From NCBI RefSeq assembly GCF_028765545.1, contig NZ_JARACP010000001.1:248001-312000 (forward strand): a stretch of DNA of 64,000 nucleotides, read 5' to 3'. Of the stretch, positions 25,887-35,058 are shown piece after piece (the stretch's first letter is position 1; the number at the start of each line of letters is the position of its first letter). The position numbers and the translations under genes are program-made. Under the pieces are notes generated by a model. That model had not been told where the DNA came from and did no database searches. It saw nothing but the letters and a program-made list of their open reading frames with translations. Origin of the DNA: Aliivibrio sp. S4MY1. GTDB taxonomy: Bacteria; Pseudomonadota; Gammaproteobacteria; Enterobacterales; Vibrionaceae.

Positions 25887-27023
25887 ATGTCTATTACAGT
25901 AAATACTAACGTATCAGCAATGACAGCTCAGCGTTACTTAAACAGCGCAACATCTGACGTTAACCAATCAATGGAACGTCTGTCTTCTGGCAACAAAATC
26001 AACAGTGCTAAAGATGATGCGGCTGGTCTACAAATCTCTAACCGCCTAAACACGCAAACTCGTGGTCTAGACGTAGCGGTTCGTAACGCAAATGACGGCA
26101 TCTCTATGATGCAAACTGCTGAAGGCGCAATGAAAGAGACTTCAAACATCCTTTCTCGTGTACGTGACCTAGCACTGCAATCGTCAAATGGTTCAAACAC
26201 TGATGCTGACCGTAGCGCAATCCAACAAGAAGTAACGGCTCTTTCTGATGAAATGAACCGTATTGCTGAAACAACTTCTTTTGGTGGCACTCGCCTACTA
26301 AACGGTAGCTTCGGTACTAAATCTTTCCAAGTTGGTGCTGATTCAGGTGAAGCGGTAATGCTTACTCTGAACAACCTACGTGCAGATGAGTCAAACATGG
26401 GTGGCCAATCTTTCACTGCGAAAGAAGGTGTTGCTGCGGGTTGGACTGCTGGTAAAGATGCAGAAATGACTATTTCTTTCACAGATAAGTCTGGTGAAGA
26501 GCAATCAGTATCAATCACAGCTAAAGCTGGTGACGATATTGAAGAAGTAGCAACTTACATCAACGGCCAAACTGATAAAGTTAGCGCTTCTGTTGGTGAA
26601 GATGGCAAACTACAAGTATTCGCAGCTAAAGGCACAATCGAAGGCGAAATCGAATTCTCTGGTGCTCTAGCTAACGAAACTGGTATGTCTGATGCAGTTA
26701 AAGCACAAAAAACAGTAGGTAACATCGACGTTACAACTGTAGCTGGTTCTCAAGATGCAATCGCAGTTGTTGATGCAGCAATGAAATTTGTTGATAGCCA
26801 CCGTTCTGAGCTGGGTGCTGCTCAAAACCGTATGGGTCACACAATCAACAACTTAGATAACATTAACGAAAACGTTTCTGCTGCTAAGAGCCAAATCAAA
26901 GACGTTGATTTCGCGAAAGAAACAACTGAAATGACTAAAGCACAAATCCTACAGCAAGCAAGCTCTTCTATCTTAGCTCAAGCTAAGCAAGCGCCAAACG
27001 CAGCTCTAGGTCTATTACGTTAA
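25887..27023 (+). CDS. flaE: Flagellin FlaE
   Basis: 378 residues from ATG 25887 (AGGAG 8 nt upstream); an earlier in-frame ATG at 25827 would start within the leader hairpin. Compared with the other four it has its own residues in conserved parts ([41 protein letters not shown]). It has the strongest codon bias of the array (CTA, AAC, GGT, GTA), which suggests high expression, yet I find no convincing sigma28 or sigma54 element. The best is TAAACACT-N10-AGAGCTAA at 25654, which is poor. Confidence 0.94.
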   Translation: MSITVNTNVSAMTAQRYLNSATSDVNQSMERLSSGNKINSAKDDAAGLQISNRLNTQTRGLDVAVRNANDGISMMQTAEGAMKETSNILSRVRDLALQSSNGSNTDADRSAIQQEVTALSDEMNRIAETTSFGGTRLLNGSFGTKSFQVGADSGEAVMLTLNNLRADESNMGGQSFTAKEGVAAGWTAGKDAEMTISFTDKSGEEQSVSITAKAGDDIEEVATYINGQTDKVSASVGEDGKLQVFAAKGTIEGEIEFSGALANETGMSDAVKAQKTVGNIDVTTVAGSQDAIAVVDAAMKFVDSHRSELGAAQNRMGHTINNLDNINENVSAAKSQIKDVDFAKETTEMTKAQILQQASSSILAQAKQAPNAALGLLR

Positions 27024-27095
27024 TCTTTTTGATTAAGTGATAATACCAAAATAGGTAGGTGGGCGGCTTCATCGTCAACCCACTTACTGAAATAT

Positions 27096-27127
27096 GACAG
27101 CCGGACCGCTCTCCTGCTGTCTTTTTT
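27096..27127 (+). terminator. flaE terminator
   Basis: GACAGC/GCTGTC stem, 14-nt loop, six T. It lies between flaE and flaG, so flaG-fliDTS either has a promoter I did not recognise or relies on read-through. Confidence 0.75.
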
Positions 27128-27147
27128 CGTATTAGGAGGAAAGAGTT

Positions 27148-27567
27148 ATGAACCCTTCATTTGTACCTTCCCCAATCCTTACCTCTCCACCTTCCAATAA
27201 CGGCACGCAAATTGCTAGTTCTTATGTGCAGCCAACATCATCTGTGAATACCAATAATCAAACAGTAAAAGCTGAACCGTCAGAACTATTGACGCCAAGC
27301 CAAGCAATTGTGGTAGAAGCAGAGCAACAGCTTGAAACGAAAAAGAAAGAAGAACTTTATCATGCAGTGAAAGAGCTGAATGAATACGTTAAAAGCATGG
27401 GTCGAGGATTATCATTTCGTCTAGATGAAGAGTCTGGGCGGCAGGTTATTACCGTTTTTGAAGTTAGTAGCGGTGAAATCATTCGTCAAATCCCCGATGA
27501 AAAAATGTTGGAAGTTGCCAGAGAATTAGCTGCCAGTGCATCTGGATTAATAGCTGAGAAGATATAA
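27148..27567 (+). CDS. flaG: Flagellar protein FlaG
   Basis: 139 residues. The N-terminal 70 residues are low-complexity (Ser, Thr, Asn, Pro), followed by the FlaG domain with LSFRLDEESGRQVITVFEVS and GEIIRQIPDEKMLEVARELA. FlaG influences filament length in several genera; its exact role is not settled. AGGAGG precedes the ATG. First gene of flaG-fliD-fliT-fliS. Confidence 0.92.
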   Translation: MNPSFVPSPILTSPPSNNGTQIASSYVQPTSSVNTNNQTVKAEPSELLTPSQAIVVEAEQQLETKKKEELYHAVKELNEYVKSMGRGLSFRLDEESGRQVITVFEVSSGEIIRQIPDEKMLEVARELAASASGLIAEKI

Positions 27568-27590
27568 TCGTTAATTGAGGAAAATGCTTC

Positions 27591-29558
27591 ATGAGTATGA
27601 GCCCGATGGGGATGGGTGGTGGCCTAGATATTAATTCTATGGTGAGCAAAATAGTTGAAAGCGAGCGCTTACCAAAGCAGCAGCGCATCGACCGTGAACG
27701 CTCAGATATAGACATGAATATCAGTGGTTATGGCCGTCTGCAAGAATCGTTAGATACCATGAAAAACCTCATGTCGACGTTTCGCCAAGAGGATACGTTT
27801 GCATCTCGAACTATTTCAAGCAGTGATGATGAAGTAGTCAGTGCGACAGCAACACCAGAAGCCTTAGCGGGTCGATACACAATTGATGTTTTACAATTAG
27901 CTCAAGCTCAAAAACTAGCATCATCGCCAATTCGTGATGATGCTAAATTTGGTCCAGGTAAATTGGATATTTCATTAGGTGATAAAGAGTTCACCATTGA
28001 AATTATTGGTAAAAATAACAAAATCACCGATCTGTTAAAGCAGATCAATAGTGCACCATCAAATCCAGGTGTACAAGCCTCTATCGTTAAAGACGATGGC
28101 GGTTCACGTCTTATTCTCGCTTCAGATAAACCGGGCGAAAGTCATAAAGTTAAAATTGAAGTCGATGCTGAATACAATAATCAGCTGCATCGCCTTGCTT
28201 TTAATCCTAATTTTGATCCTACGGTATCAACAAAATTTGATATTCCAACCTTGCTTGAATATCAAAATGTACCAGAAATTGCCGCTCAGCAAATGCAAGA
28301 GCCAATAACGGCACAAGAAGTTCCGGAATTAAGTGATGAAGAAAAATACGCGTACTTTAAGCCGCTAATTGATTATGCCAATCGTGAATTAGCGCGAGAA
28401 GAAAAAGCGGCAAAAGAGATCATGCTTCAACAAGAAGCTACAGCTGCATTATCGACACTAGAAGACCCAACCGATCCAACATCGGGCATGTCAGGCTGGA
28501 GTGAGCGTACAGCGGGTACCCTGCAAGCGGCACTTCCAAGTGAAGATGAAAAGATCGAGTTAGCTAAAGCAGCAAAGCAAGGCGATCAAGATGCTGCAGA
28601 AGCCTTAGCTGAAATCGGCCAAACGCCAGATGTTGTTTTTCAAGCGGCAGGCATTACTTATGAAGCACCTCAAGTAGCACCTAAAAAAGAATTGGTTGAA
28701 ATAGCTAAAGAAAAAATTGAGCAGTTACCGCCGACAATTAAAGAAATAGCAAAAGAAAAATTAGAACCGATTGAAAAAGTCGTAGAGGCAATTAAGCCTG
28801 AAGGCCCACGGAAACCTTTATTTTCTGGCCTTCAAGAAGTGCAAACAGCAAGTAGTGCAAAAGTAGTATTAGATGGTGTTGCTCGAATAAGCAGTGATAC
28901 CAATGTGATTCAAGATGCGGTTCATGGCGTAGATATCACATTAAAAGGTACGACAGCAGAAGCAAGCAAGCGTGTTGAGCTTGATGTACAGTTTGATAGA
29001 GATGGCGTAAAAGCCGCGATTGAACAATTTGTTGCTACTTATAATCAGTTTTACGAAACGACTCAAGCACTGAGTGGTTTTGATCCGGCAACTGGTCAAA
29101 GTGGCCCTCTTGCCGGTGATAGTGTTGTTCGATCTGCTGAATCTCGTTTGAAATCTGCTTTTGTAGCACCAGTAGAATCGGCACCAAAAGATGTAAAAAC
29201 ACTTATTGAACTAGGTATTTCGACCACTCGTCAAGGGACGTTAGAAATAAACCATACGATGCTTGATCGACAATTGAATGAAAACTTTGGTCAATTGTAT
29301 ACATTTTTTGGTGGTTCTAAAGGGTTTGCTAAAAAAATTGAAGACGTAATTCAGAGTATGACAGGGGTAACAGGCCCTATTCGTACCAGAATGAATACCA
29401 TGCGAGATCAAAATTACCGCTTAAATGACCAACAAGTGGATTTAGATCGTCGTATGGAGAGTTTACAAGAACGAACTCGAAACAAGTTTGCCAATATGCA
29501 AGACGTTACTGGGAAAATGAAAGCTCAGTTGTCAGGAATGATGAACGCATTAGGTTAA
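27591..29558 (+). CDS. fliD: Filament cap protein FliD
   Basis: 655 residues, much longer than the enterobacterial protein of about 470. The N-terminal FliD domain (GMGGGLDINSMVSKIVESER) and C-terminal domain (TMRDQNYRLNDQQVDLDRRM) are standard. About residues 200-410 are a charged, Ala-Glu-Lys-rich, probably helical insertion. FliD caps the filament tip and folds arriving flagellin. Vibrio FliD proteins are known to be long. A GAGGAAA ribosome binding site lies before the ATG. Confidence 0.94.
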   Translation: MSMSPMGMGGGLDINSMVSKIVESERLPKQQRIDRERSDIDMNISGYGRLQESLDTMKNLMSTFRQEDTFASRTISSSDDEVVSATATPEALAGRYTIDVLQLAQAQKLASSPIRDDAKFGPGKLDISLGDKEFTIEIIGKNNKITDLLKQINSAPSNPGVQASIVKDDGGSRLILASDKPGESHKVKIEVDAEYNNQLHRLAFNPNFDPTVSTKFDIPTLLEYQNVPEIAAQQMQEPITAQEVPELSDEEKYAYFKPLIDYANRELAREEKAAKEIMLQQEATAALSTLEDPTDPTSGMSGWSERTAGTLQAALPSEDEKIELAKAAKQGDQDAAEALAEIGQTPDVVFQAAGITYEAPQVAPKKELVEIAKEKIEQLPPTIKEIAKEKLEPIEKVVEAIKPEGPRKPLFSGLQEVQTASSAKVVLDGVARISSDTNVIQDAVHGVDITLKGTTAEASKRVELDVQFDRDGVKAAIEQFVATYNQFYETTQALSGFDPATGQSGPLAGDSVVRSAESRLKSAFVAPVESAPKDVKTLIELGISTTRQGTLEINHTMLDRQLNENFGQLYTFFGGSKGFAKKIEDVIQSMTGVTGPIRTRMNTMRDQNYRLNDQQVDLDRRMESLQERTRNKFANMQDVTGKMKAQLSGMMNALG

Positions 29559-29587
29559 TGAGTGTCAGTGATAATTAGGTGTTTTCG

Positions 29588-29878
29588 ATGATTTTATTAC
29601 AGCAATTAGAAAATCTGGATCAAGAGTTACAAAGTTTATATCGTGCAGATGATATTAATTTTGAACAATTGGCGATATTTTTATCAAATCGGGAACAACT
29701 TTTGCATCAATGTATACAAGTGTCAGAAATAGTGCATTCCACTGGATGGCAAAGCGCAATTGCAAGAACTCAATTGATTATTGATGAAATGAGTCAATTA
29801 GGACAGCAATTTGCTTTAGATTATCAAAAATTGAACCATGGACAAAAGTCGGTTCAACTTTATAGAAAATTTCAATAA
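29588..29878 (+). CDS. fliT: FliT-like flagellar chaperone (FlaI)
   Basis: 96 residues from ATG 29588; a GTG at 29579 would add three residues. The protein is all-helical, low in recognisable motifs, and lies between fliD and fliS, where Vibrio encodes FlaI, a FliT-type chaperone of FliD. Assignment rests mainly on position and size. fliS starts 15 bp after its stop. Confidence 0.78.
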   Translation: MILLQQLENLDQELQSLYRADDINFEQLAIFLSNREQLLHQCIQVSEIVHSTGWQSAIARTQLIIDEMSQLGQQFALDYQKLNHGQKSVQLYRKFQ

Positions 29879-29893
29879 TACTGAGGAAATACA

Positions 29894-30304
29894 ATGAGAG
29901 GTTCACTACAAGCATATAAAAAGGTATCAATTGATAGCCAATTAAGTGCTGCATCACCTCATAAGGTAATTCAAATGCTAATGGCTGGCGCGATTGAGCG
30001 TTTAATCCAAGGTAAAGCAGCAATGCAGCAAGGTAATACTCCTGTAAAAGGCGAACGTCTTGGTAAAGCATTAGATATCGTGATCAGTTTACGTTCTTGC
30101 CTTTCAATGGATGATGGTGGTGACATTGCAAGTAATCTTGATTCTTTATACGACTTTATGATCCGTCAGATCTCACATGCGAATCAAAATAACGATGGTC
30201 AAGCTATTGATGATGTTGTGGAAATGTTGCGTGAAATAAAGTCAGCATGGGATCAAATTCCTGCAGAGTTCCATAACCTTACTGCAGACCAAGTTGGTAT
30301 CTAA
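29894..30304 (+). CDS. fliS: Flagellin export chaperone FliS
   Basis: 136 residues. MRGSLQAYKKVSIDSQLSAA and ASPHKVIQMLMAGAIERLIQ are the FliS hallmarks, with a conserved C-terminal helix region VVEMLREIKSAWDQIPAEF. FliS binds flagellin C-termini and keeps them unfolded for export; it serves the five flagellins encoded upstream. GAGGAAA lies before the ATG. Last gene of the flaG operon. Confidence 0.95.
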   Translation: MRGSLQAYKKVSIDSQLSAASPHKVIQMLMAGAIERLIQGKAAMQQGNTPVKGERLGKALDIVISLRSCLSMDDGGDIASNLDSLYDFMIRQISHANQNNDGQAIDDVVEMLREIKSAWDQIPAEFHNLTADQVGI

Positions 30305-30392
30305 GTTCACGTCACGTAATTTGGTATAAACTACCATTAGTTTTATAAATCAAGTTTATTTTTGATTTTTTATACTAACCTCTCATTTACCG

Positions 30393-30420
30393 TATGACTG
30401 TCCATTTATTGACAGTCATA
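30393..30420 (+). terminator. Hairpin after fliS
   Basis: TATGACTGTC/GACAGTCATA is a perfect 10-bp stem with an 8-nt loop. T-rich sequence follows only after 7 nt. It may end the flaG operon or be a regulator site of the flrA promoter, whose -10 lies 35 nt further on. Confidence 0.55.
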
Positions 30421-30454
30421 GTTGCCTTATTTTTCTTATGCTATAAAATAGCGG

Positions 30455-30460
30455 TATAAT
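30455..30460 (+). promoter_or_regulatory. Sigma70-type -10 box for flrA
   Basis: A perfect TATAAT lies 61 nt before the flrA ATG. No good -35 box is visible, so an activator may be needed. This suits a gene at the top of the hierarchy. Confidence 0.4.
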
Positions 30461-30520
30461 TTCGTTGCTGTTCAATGAATAGGCCACTTAAATCAAAGAA
30501 TTAAGGCACATAACACATCT

Positions 30521-32002
30521 ATGCAAGGTTTAGCAAAGACACTAATTATTGAAGATGATGAGCAAAACCGTCACAATCTTAAGATCATTCTTGAGTTTAT
30601 CGGTGAGCATTGTCATGCCATTTCGACTTCAGAATTGTCTACTTTTGACTGGAATGCTCCTTGGAGTGCCTGTTTTTTAGGTAACGTAACAGAGAGTTCA
30701 CAACAAGAATTAATCAAACAATCCTTAATTACTAATAATCATATCCCTATTATTATGCTTACGGGCGCTGCGTATGATCTTGAGGATTTAACGAACTATG
30801 TTGGTGAATTAAATCAACCAGTTAATTATCCTCAATTAACGGATGCACTGCGTCATTGCCAAGAGTTTATGGGGCGTCGTGGTTTGGGTGTTCCCCAGCT
30901 TGGACGAAAAAATACGTTATTCCGCAGCATGGTTGGGCAAAGCCCAGCTATCAGTATGGTTCGACATTTAATTGAGCAAGTCTCTGGTACTGAAGCAAGC
31001 GTTCTTGTTTTAGGGGAGTCAGGCACCGGTAAAGAAGTTGTTGCACGTAATCTTCATTATCATTCACCACGTCGTAAGGGACCGTTCGTACCTGTAAACT
31101 GTGGTGCTATTCCACCAGATCTTTTAGAGAGTGAGCTTTTTGGTCATGAAAAAGGGGCATTTACAGGAGCAATTACCGCTCGTAAAGGTCGTTTTGAACT
31201 GGCTCAAGGCGGTACGCTGTTCTTGGATGAGATCGGTGATATGCCAATGCCGATGCAAGTAAAACTGTTGCGAGTATTACAAGAGCGCTGTTTTGAACGT
31301 GTTGGTGGCAATCAAAGTATTAAAGCGGATGTTCGTATTGTAGCCGCAACACATCGCAATCTTGATGAGATGATAGAGAAAGGGACCTTCCGTGAAGATC
31401 TGTATTATCGATTAAATGTGTTTCCAATCGAAATGCCAGCATTGCGTGAACGTAAGCAAGATATTCCATTATTACTGCAAGAATTGCTAGCGAGAATGGA
31501 GGCGGAAGGCAGTGCTCGTGTACGTCTAACACCACGTGCTGTGAACTCATTAATGGAGCATCATTGGCCGGGTAATGTGCGTGAGCTAGCAAACCTAATT
31601 GAACGCTTAATGATCTTATTCCCTGGGGAGTCGGTTGACGTTAATCACTTACCGACAAAATACCGTTATAGTGATATACCGGAGTTCCAACCAGAGAATA
31701 ACAATAAACAAAGTATTGAAGAGCAAGAGCAAGCCGCACTAGCAGATATGTTTGCTAATTTTAGTGATGGCGGAGTCCCTCAAATATCAAATCAAAACTT
31801 TGGTCCAGCATCAAATGATTTACCTGAAGACGGGTTAAATCTAAAGGAGATGTTGGCTGATGTAGAAGTTAATATGATATGCCAAGCGCTTGAAGCACAG
31901 GCGGGAGTTGTTGCTCGTGCTGCTGATATGTTAGGTATGCGTAGAACGACTTTAGTTGAGAAAATGCGTAAATATAATCTAAACAAAGATGATATGCGTT
32001 AA
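30521..32002 (+). CDS. flrA: Sigma54-dependent flagellar master regulator FlrA
   Basis: 493 residues. An N-terminal FleQ-type receiver-like domain (about 1-125) lacks the usual phosphorylation site. An AAA+ domain (about 140-375) has GESGTGKE (Walker A), GAFTGA (sigma54 contact) and GGTLFLDEIGDMP (Walker B). A Fis-type helix-turn-helix (AADMLGMRRTTLVEKMRKYN) ends the protein. In Vibrio, FlrA and sigma54 switch on the class II genes, and FlrA responds to cyclic di-GMP. Its gene has a sigma70-like promoter and a terminator that contains the next promoter. Confidence 0.96.
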   Translation: MQGLAKTLIIEDDEQNRHNLKIILEFIGEHCHAISTSELSTFDWNAPWSACFLGNVTESSQQELIKQSLITNNHIPIIMLTGAAYDLEDLTNYVGELNQPVNYPQLTDALRHCQEFMGRRGLGVPQLGRKNTLFRSMVGQSPAISMVRHLIEQVSGTEASVLVLGESGTGKEVVARNLHYHSPRRKGPFVPVNCGAIPPDLLESELFGHEKGAFTGAITARKGRFELAQGGTLFLDEIGDMPMPMQVKLLRVLQERCFERVGGNQSIKADVRIVAATHRNLDEMIEKGTFREDLYYRLNVFPIEMPALRERKQDIPLLLQELLARMEAEGSARVRLTPRAVNSLMEHHWPGNVRELANLIERLMILFPGESVDVNHLPTKYRYSDIPEFQPENNNKQSIEEQEQAALADMFANFSDGGVPQISNQNFGPASNDLPEDGLNLKEMLADVEVNMICQALEAQAGVVARAADMLGMRRTTLVEKMRKYNLNKDDMR

Positions 32003-32073
32003 TAATCTGCACTGACAAATAATTGACTCATTAAAGATGTTATTTTGATGTAACCTTATGATTTAAAACAATA

Positions 32074-32108
32074 AAAAGGGCTGGCATGTTAAATGCATTA
32101 GCCCTTTT
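32074..32108 (+). terminator. flrA terminator enclosing the flrB promoter
   Basis: AAAAGGGCT (32074-32082) pairs with AGCCCTTTT (32100-32108), and T-rich sequence follows. An inner GCAT/ATGC stem is possible. The 17-nt loop carries most of the flrB -24/-12 element. Confidence 0.7.
32082..32097 (+). promoter_or_regulatory. Sigma54 promoter of flrBC
   Basis: TGGCAT-N5-ATGCA, 34 nt upstream of the flrB ATG and inside the flrA terminator hairpin. FlrA is the expected activator. Confidence 0.6.
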
Positions 32109-32131
32109 GTTGTTTTGGCGGGGATCAAATT

Positions 32132-33193
32132 ATGCAAGGTAACTCTGAGAGTGAGATCAATTCACTCCTTGGCACAGTAGAAGAACAAAATACACGTTAT
32201 AAGCAAGTATTAGATGTTATGCCTGCGGGGGTAATATTGCTTGATACACAAGGCGTTGTATGTGAAGTAAACCCAGAAGCCATTAAGCTTCTTGGTACCC
32301 CATTATTAGGTGAACGTTGGTTTGAAGTCATTCAACGCTCATTTGATCCAAGAGAAGACGATGGGCATGAGATCTCATTGCGTAATGGACGTAAAGTACG
32401 TTTAGCCATCTCAGCCTCAGAAACGGGCCAACTGATCCTTATTACCGATCTAACCGAAACCCGTTTACTGCAATCTCGTGTCAGTGATTTGCAGCGTTTG
32501 TCATCGTTAGGAAAAATGGTTGCCTCCCTTGCTCATCAAGTAAGAACGCCACTTTCAAGTGCGATGCTTTATGCTTCAAACTTAGGTTCCCCAAATTTAC
32601 CCGCAGCAACACACAAACGTTTTCAAACCAAATTGGTTGATCGTTTACATGATCTCGAAAAACAAGTGAATGACATGTTGTTGTTTGCTAAAGGTGGCGA
32701 TAACAAGGTTGTTAAATCATTTACGATTGAAGAGCTTGTTGCAGAATATCGTCCAATGGTAGAAACCGCTTTGCAATCAAATCAAGTGGATTATCACTTA
32801 GAAGTAGAAGAACAAGATACATTATTAATGGGTAATGCCAACGCTATTGCCAGTGCCATTAGTAACTTGATTATGAATGCGATACAAGCCATTGGAAAAG
32901 AATGCCAAATTGATGTTTTCTTTAGACCGGTTAATGGTTATTTGAAAATATCAGTACAAGATAATGGGCCAGGTATCCCATTTGATTTACAAGATAAAAT
33001 TATGGAACCATTTTTCACTACACGCTCTCAAGGCACGGGTCTTGGTTTAGCGGTGGTGCAAATGGTTTGTCGAGCACATAAAGGACAACTTGAATTGTAT
33101 TCAGAACCAGATGATGGTGCGTGCTTCACCATGTCTATTCCATTAACAGCAACCTATGCTGAATCAGCAACTCAAACAGAATCTGGAGAATAA
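32132..33193 (+). CDS. flrB: Flagellar sensor kinase FlrB
   Basis: 353 residues. A PAS-like domain (about 20-110) precedes a HisKA domain whose phosphorylation site is His 135 in SLAHQVRTPLSS. The ATPase domain follows, with N box NLIMNAIQAIG, G1 VQDNGPGIP and G2 GTGLGLAVV. No membrane segment is seen, so it is cytoplasmic. FlrB phosphorylates FlrC to start class III transcription. flrC begins 2 bp after its stop. Confidence 0.95.
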   Translation: MQGNSESEINSLLGTVEEQNTRYKQVLDVMPAGVILLDTQGVVCEVNPEAIKLLGTPLLGERWFEVIQRSFDPREDDGHEISLRNGRKVRLAISASETGQLILITDLTETRLLQSRVSDLQRLSSLGKMVASLAHQVRTPLSSAMLYASNLGSPNLPAATHKRFQTKLVDRLHDLEKQVNDMLLFAKGGDNKVVKSFTIEELVAEYRPMVETALQSNQVDYHLEVEEQDTLLMGNANAIASAISNLIMNAIQAIGKECQIDVFFRPVNGYLKISVQDNGPGIPFDLQDKIMEPFFTTRSQGTGLGLAVVQMVCRAHKGQLELYSEPDDGACFTMSIPLTATYAESATQTESGE

Positions 33194-33195
33194 TC

Positions 33196-34629
33196 ATGGC
33201 TCAAAGTAAAGTATTGATCGTAGAAGATGATGAAGGCCTACGCGAAGCCTTGATCGACACCTTAGAGTTAGCTGGTTACGAATGGGTAGAAGCGGATAGC
33301 GCAGAAGCCGCGTTGCTTATTTTGAAAAAAGAGTCTGTTGATATAGTAGTGTCTGATGTTCAAATGGCAGGAATTGGCGGTTTAGCATTGTTACGTAGCA
33401 TCAAGCTAAATTGGCCTAATTTACCCGTTCTTCTAATGACAGCTTATGCCAATATTGAAGATGCGGTTTCTGCAATGAAAGACGGCGCAATAGATTACAT
33501 GGCGAAACCTTTTGCGCCAGAAGTGTTGTTAAACATGGTTAGCCGTTATGCACCAGTTAAAAATGAGCAAACAGGCGATGCCATTGTTGCTGATGAAAAG
33601 AGTCTTAAATTACTTAAGTTAGCAGATAAAGTAGCACGAACTGACGCAAACGTGATGGTCCTTGGGCCAAGTGGTTCAGGCAAAGAAGTGATGTCTCGTT
33701 ATATCCATAACAACTCACAGCGCAGTGAGGGCCCATTTGTAGCTATTAACTGTGCTGCTATTCCAGACAATATGCTAGAAGCAACCTTATTTGGTTATGA
33801 GAAGGGTGCATTTACAGGCGCGGTTCAAGCGTGTCCTGGTAAGTTTGAACAGGCACAAGGTGGCACTATCTTATTGGATGAGATCAGTGAAATGGATCTT
33901 AATCTACAAGCTAAGTTACTGCGTGTACTTCAAGAGCGCGAAGTTGAGCGTTTAGGTGGCCGTAAGAGCATTAAGCTTGATGTCCGAATTTTGGCGACCA
34001 GTAACCGAGATTTAAAAAAATACGTAGAAGAAGGTAATTTTCGTGAAGATTTATATTATCGCTTAAATGTATTCCCAATTGCATGGCCTGCGCTTAAAGA
34101 GCGTAAAGGTGATATCGCACCTATTGCTAAGCACCTTATTGAACGCCACTGTCAAAAACAAGGCTTACCCGTACCTAGTTTTAGTGTTGAAGCTACTCAA
34201 AAACTGGAAAGTTACCCTTGGCCAGGGAATGTGCGTGAACTAGATAATGTGGTTCAACGAGCATTGATCTTGGCTGAAGAGCACCAAATTACCGCTGATG
34301 ATATTTTATTAGAAGGCGTTGACTGGGTAGATGCTCGAGGGTTGCAACAAGTGGTTAGTGGTGAAGCGCCAACAATTAAGCCTGAGCAACAAGCACCGTC
34401 AATAAATGACACAGTTGCAATGCCATTATCTGAAGACGGTGAGATTTTAACCGCATCTAGTGGGTTGGGTGGTGAACTTCGCGAGCAAGAATTCATCATT
34501 ATCCTTGAAACTATAAAAGCGTGTGATGGTAAACGAAAAGATGTCGCAGAAAAATTAGGCATTAGTCCACGAACGTTACGCTACAAATTAGCGAAGATGC
34601 GTGATGCTGGAATAGATATCCCAAGTTAA
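33196..34629 (+). CDS. flrC: Sigma54-dependent response regulator FlrC
   Basis: 477 residues. Receiver domain (1-120) with Asp 54 in VVSDVQM as phosphoacceptor, AAA+ domain (about 135-365) with GPSGSGKE and GAFTGA, and a C-terminal Fis-type helix-turn-helix (VAEKLGISPRTLRYKLAKMR). Phosphorylated FlrC activates rod, hook and flaA promoters with sigma54. The flgB, flgF, flgK and flaA elements in this window are its likely targets. Confidence 0.96.
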   Translation: MAQSKVLIVEDDEGLREALIDTLELAGYEWVEADSAEAALLILKKESVDIVVSDVQMAGIGGLALLRSIKLNWPNLPVLLMTAYANIEDAVSAMKDGAIDYMAKPFAPEVLLNMVSRYAPVKNEQTGDAIVADEKSLKLLKLADKVARTDANVMVLGPSGSGKEVMSRYIHNNSQRSEGPFVAINCAAIPDNMLEATLFGYEKGAFTGAVQACPGKFEQAQGGTILLDEISEMDLNLQAKLLRVLQEREVERLGGRKSIKLDVRILATSNRDLKKYVEEGNFREDLYYRLNVFPIAWPALKERKGDIAPIAKHLIERHCQKQGLPVPSFSVEATQKLESYPWPGNVRELDNVVQRALILAEEHQITADDILLEGVDWVDARGLQQVVSGEAPTIKPEQQAPSINDTVAMPLSEDGEILTASSGLGGELREQEFIIILETIKACDGKRKDVAEKLGISPRTLRYKLAKMRDAGIDIPS

Positions 34630-34656
34630 TACAATGACTTATGCTTGTTGATATTT

Positions 34657-34672
34657 TGGTATGTAAATTGCT
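34657..34672 (+). promoter_or_regulatory. Sigma54 promoter of the fliE operon
   Basis: TGGTAT-N5-TTGCT, 58 nt upstream of the fliE ATG. FlrA is the expected activator. Confidence 0.7.
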
Positions 34673-34729
34673 TTATATACTTCGGGTCGTAAAATAAAGT
34701 CAATTAGTTGACTGGGTCGGAGAATAAAA

Positions 34730-35041
34730 ATGAAAATTGGTGGTTTACAGGACGAAATGCAAGCAATGATGCTTGATGCGTCAAATACAATGCGTCCAGC
34801 AACGGGTAAAGAAGTTGGTGCGGACTTCAGTGCCATGTTTGCAAAAGCAGTTAATAACGTAAATGGCTTACAACAAGCTTCAAGCGATTTAGCTGTGCGC
34901 TTTGATCGAGGTGATGAAGGGGTCTCATTATCCGATGTAATGATTGCACGTAACAAATCAAGCGTAGCATTTGATGCGACAATTCAAGTGCGTAATAAGC
35001 TAGTTGATGCTTATAAAGCACTCATGAATATGCCAGTATAA
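34730..35041 (+). CDS. fliE: MS ring-rod junction protein FliE
   Basis: 103 residues. The C-terminal half (VSLSDVMIARNKSSVAFDAT, then QVRNKLVDAYKALMNMPV) is the conserved FliE helix pair that joins the MS ring to the first rod subunits and gates export of later rod proteins. CGGAG precedes the ATG. First gene of fliEFGHIJ. Confidence 0.95.
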   Translation: MKIGGLQDEMQAMMLDASNTMRPATGKEVGADFSAMFAKAVNNVNGLQQASSDLAVRFDRGDEGVSLSDVMIARNKSSVAFDATIQVRNKLVDAYKALMNMPV

Positions 35042-35058
35042 TTTCTAGGAATTAAAGC

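Noticed and set aside
25934-26518. 194-codon frame on the minus strand inside flaE
   Set aside because: It is a shadow of the strongly biased flaE codons, with no family similarity and no ribosome binding site.
19568-27023. Phase-variable or invertible flagellin cassette
   Set aside because: All five genes are in the same orientation, each is intact, and no recombinase gene or flanking inverted repeats were seen.
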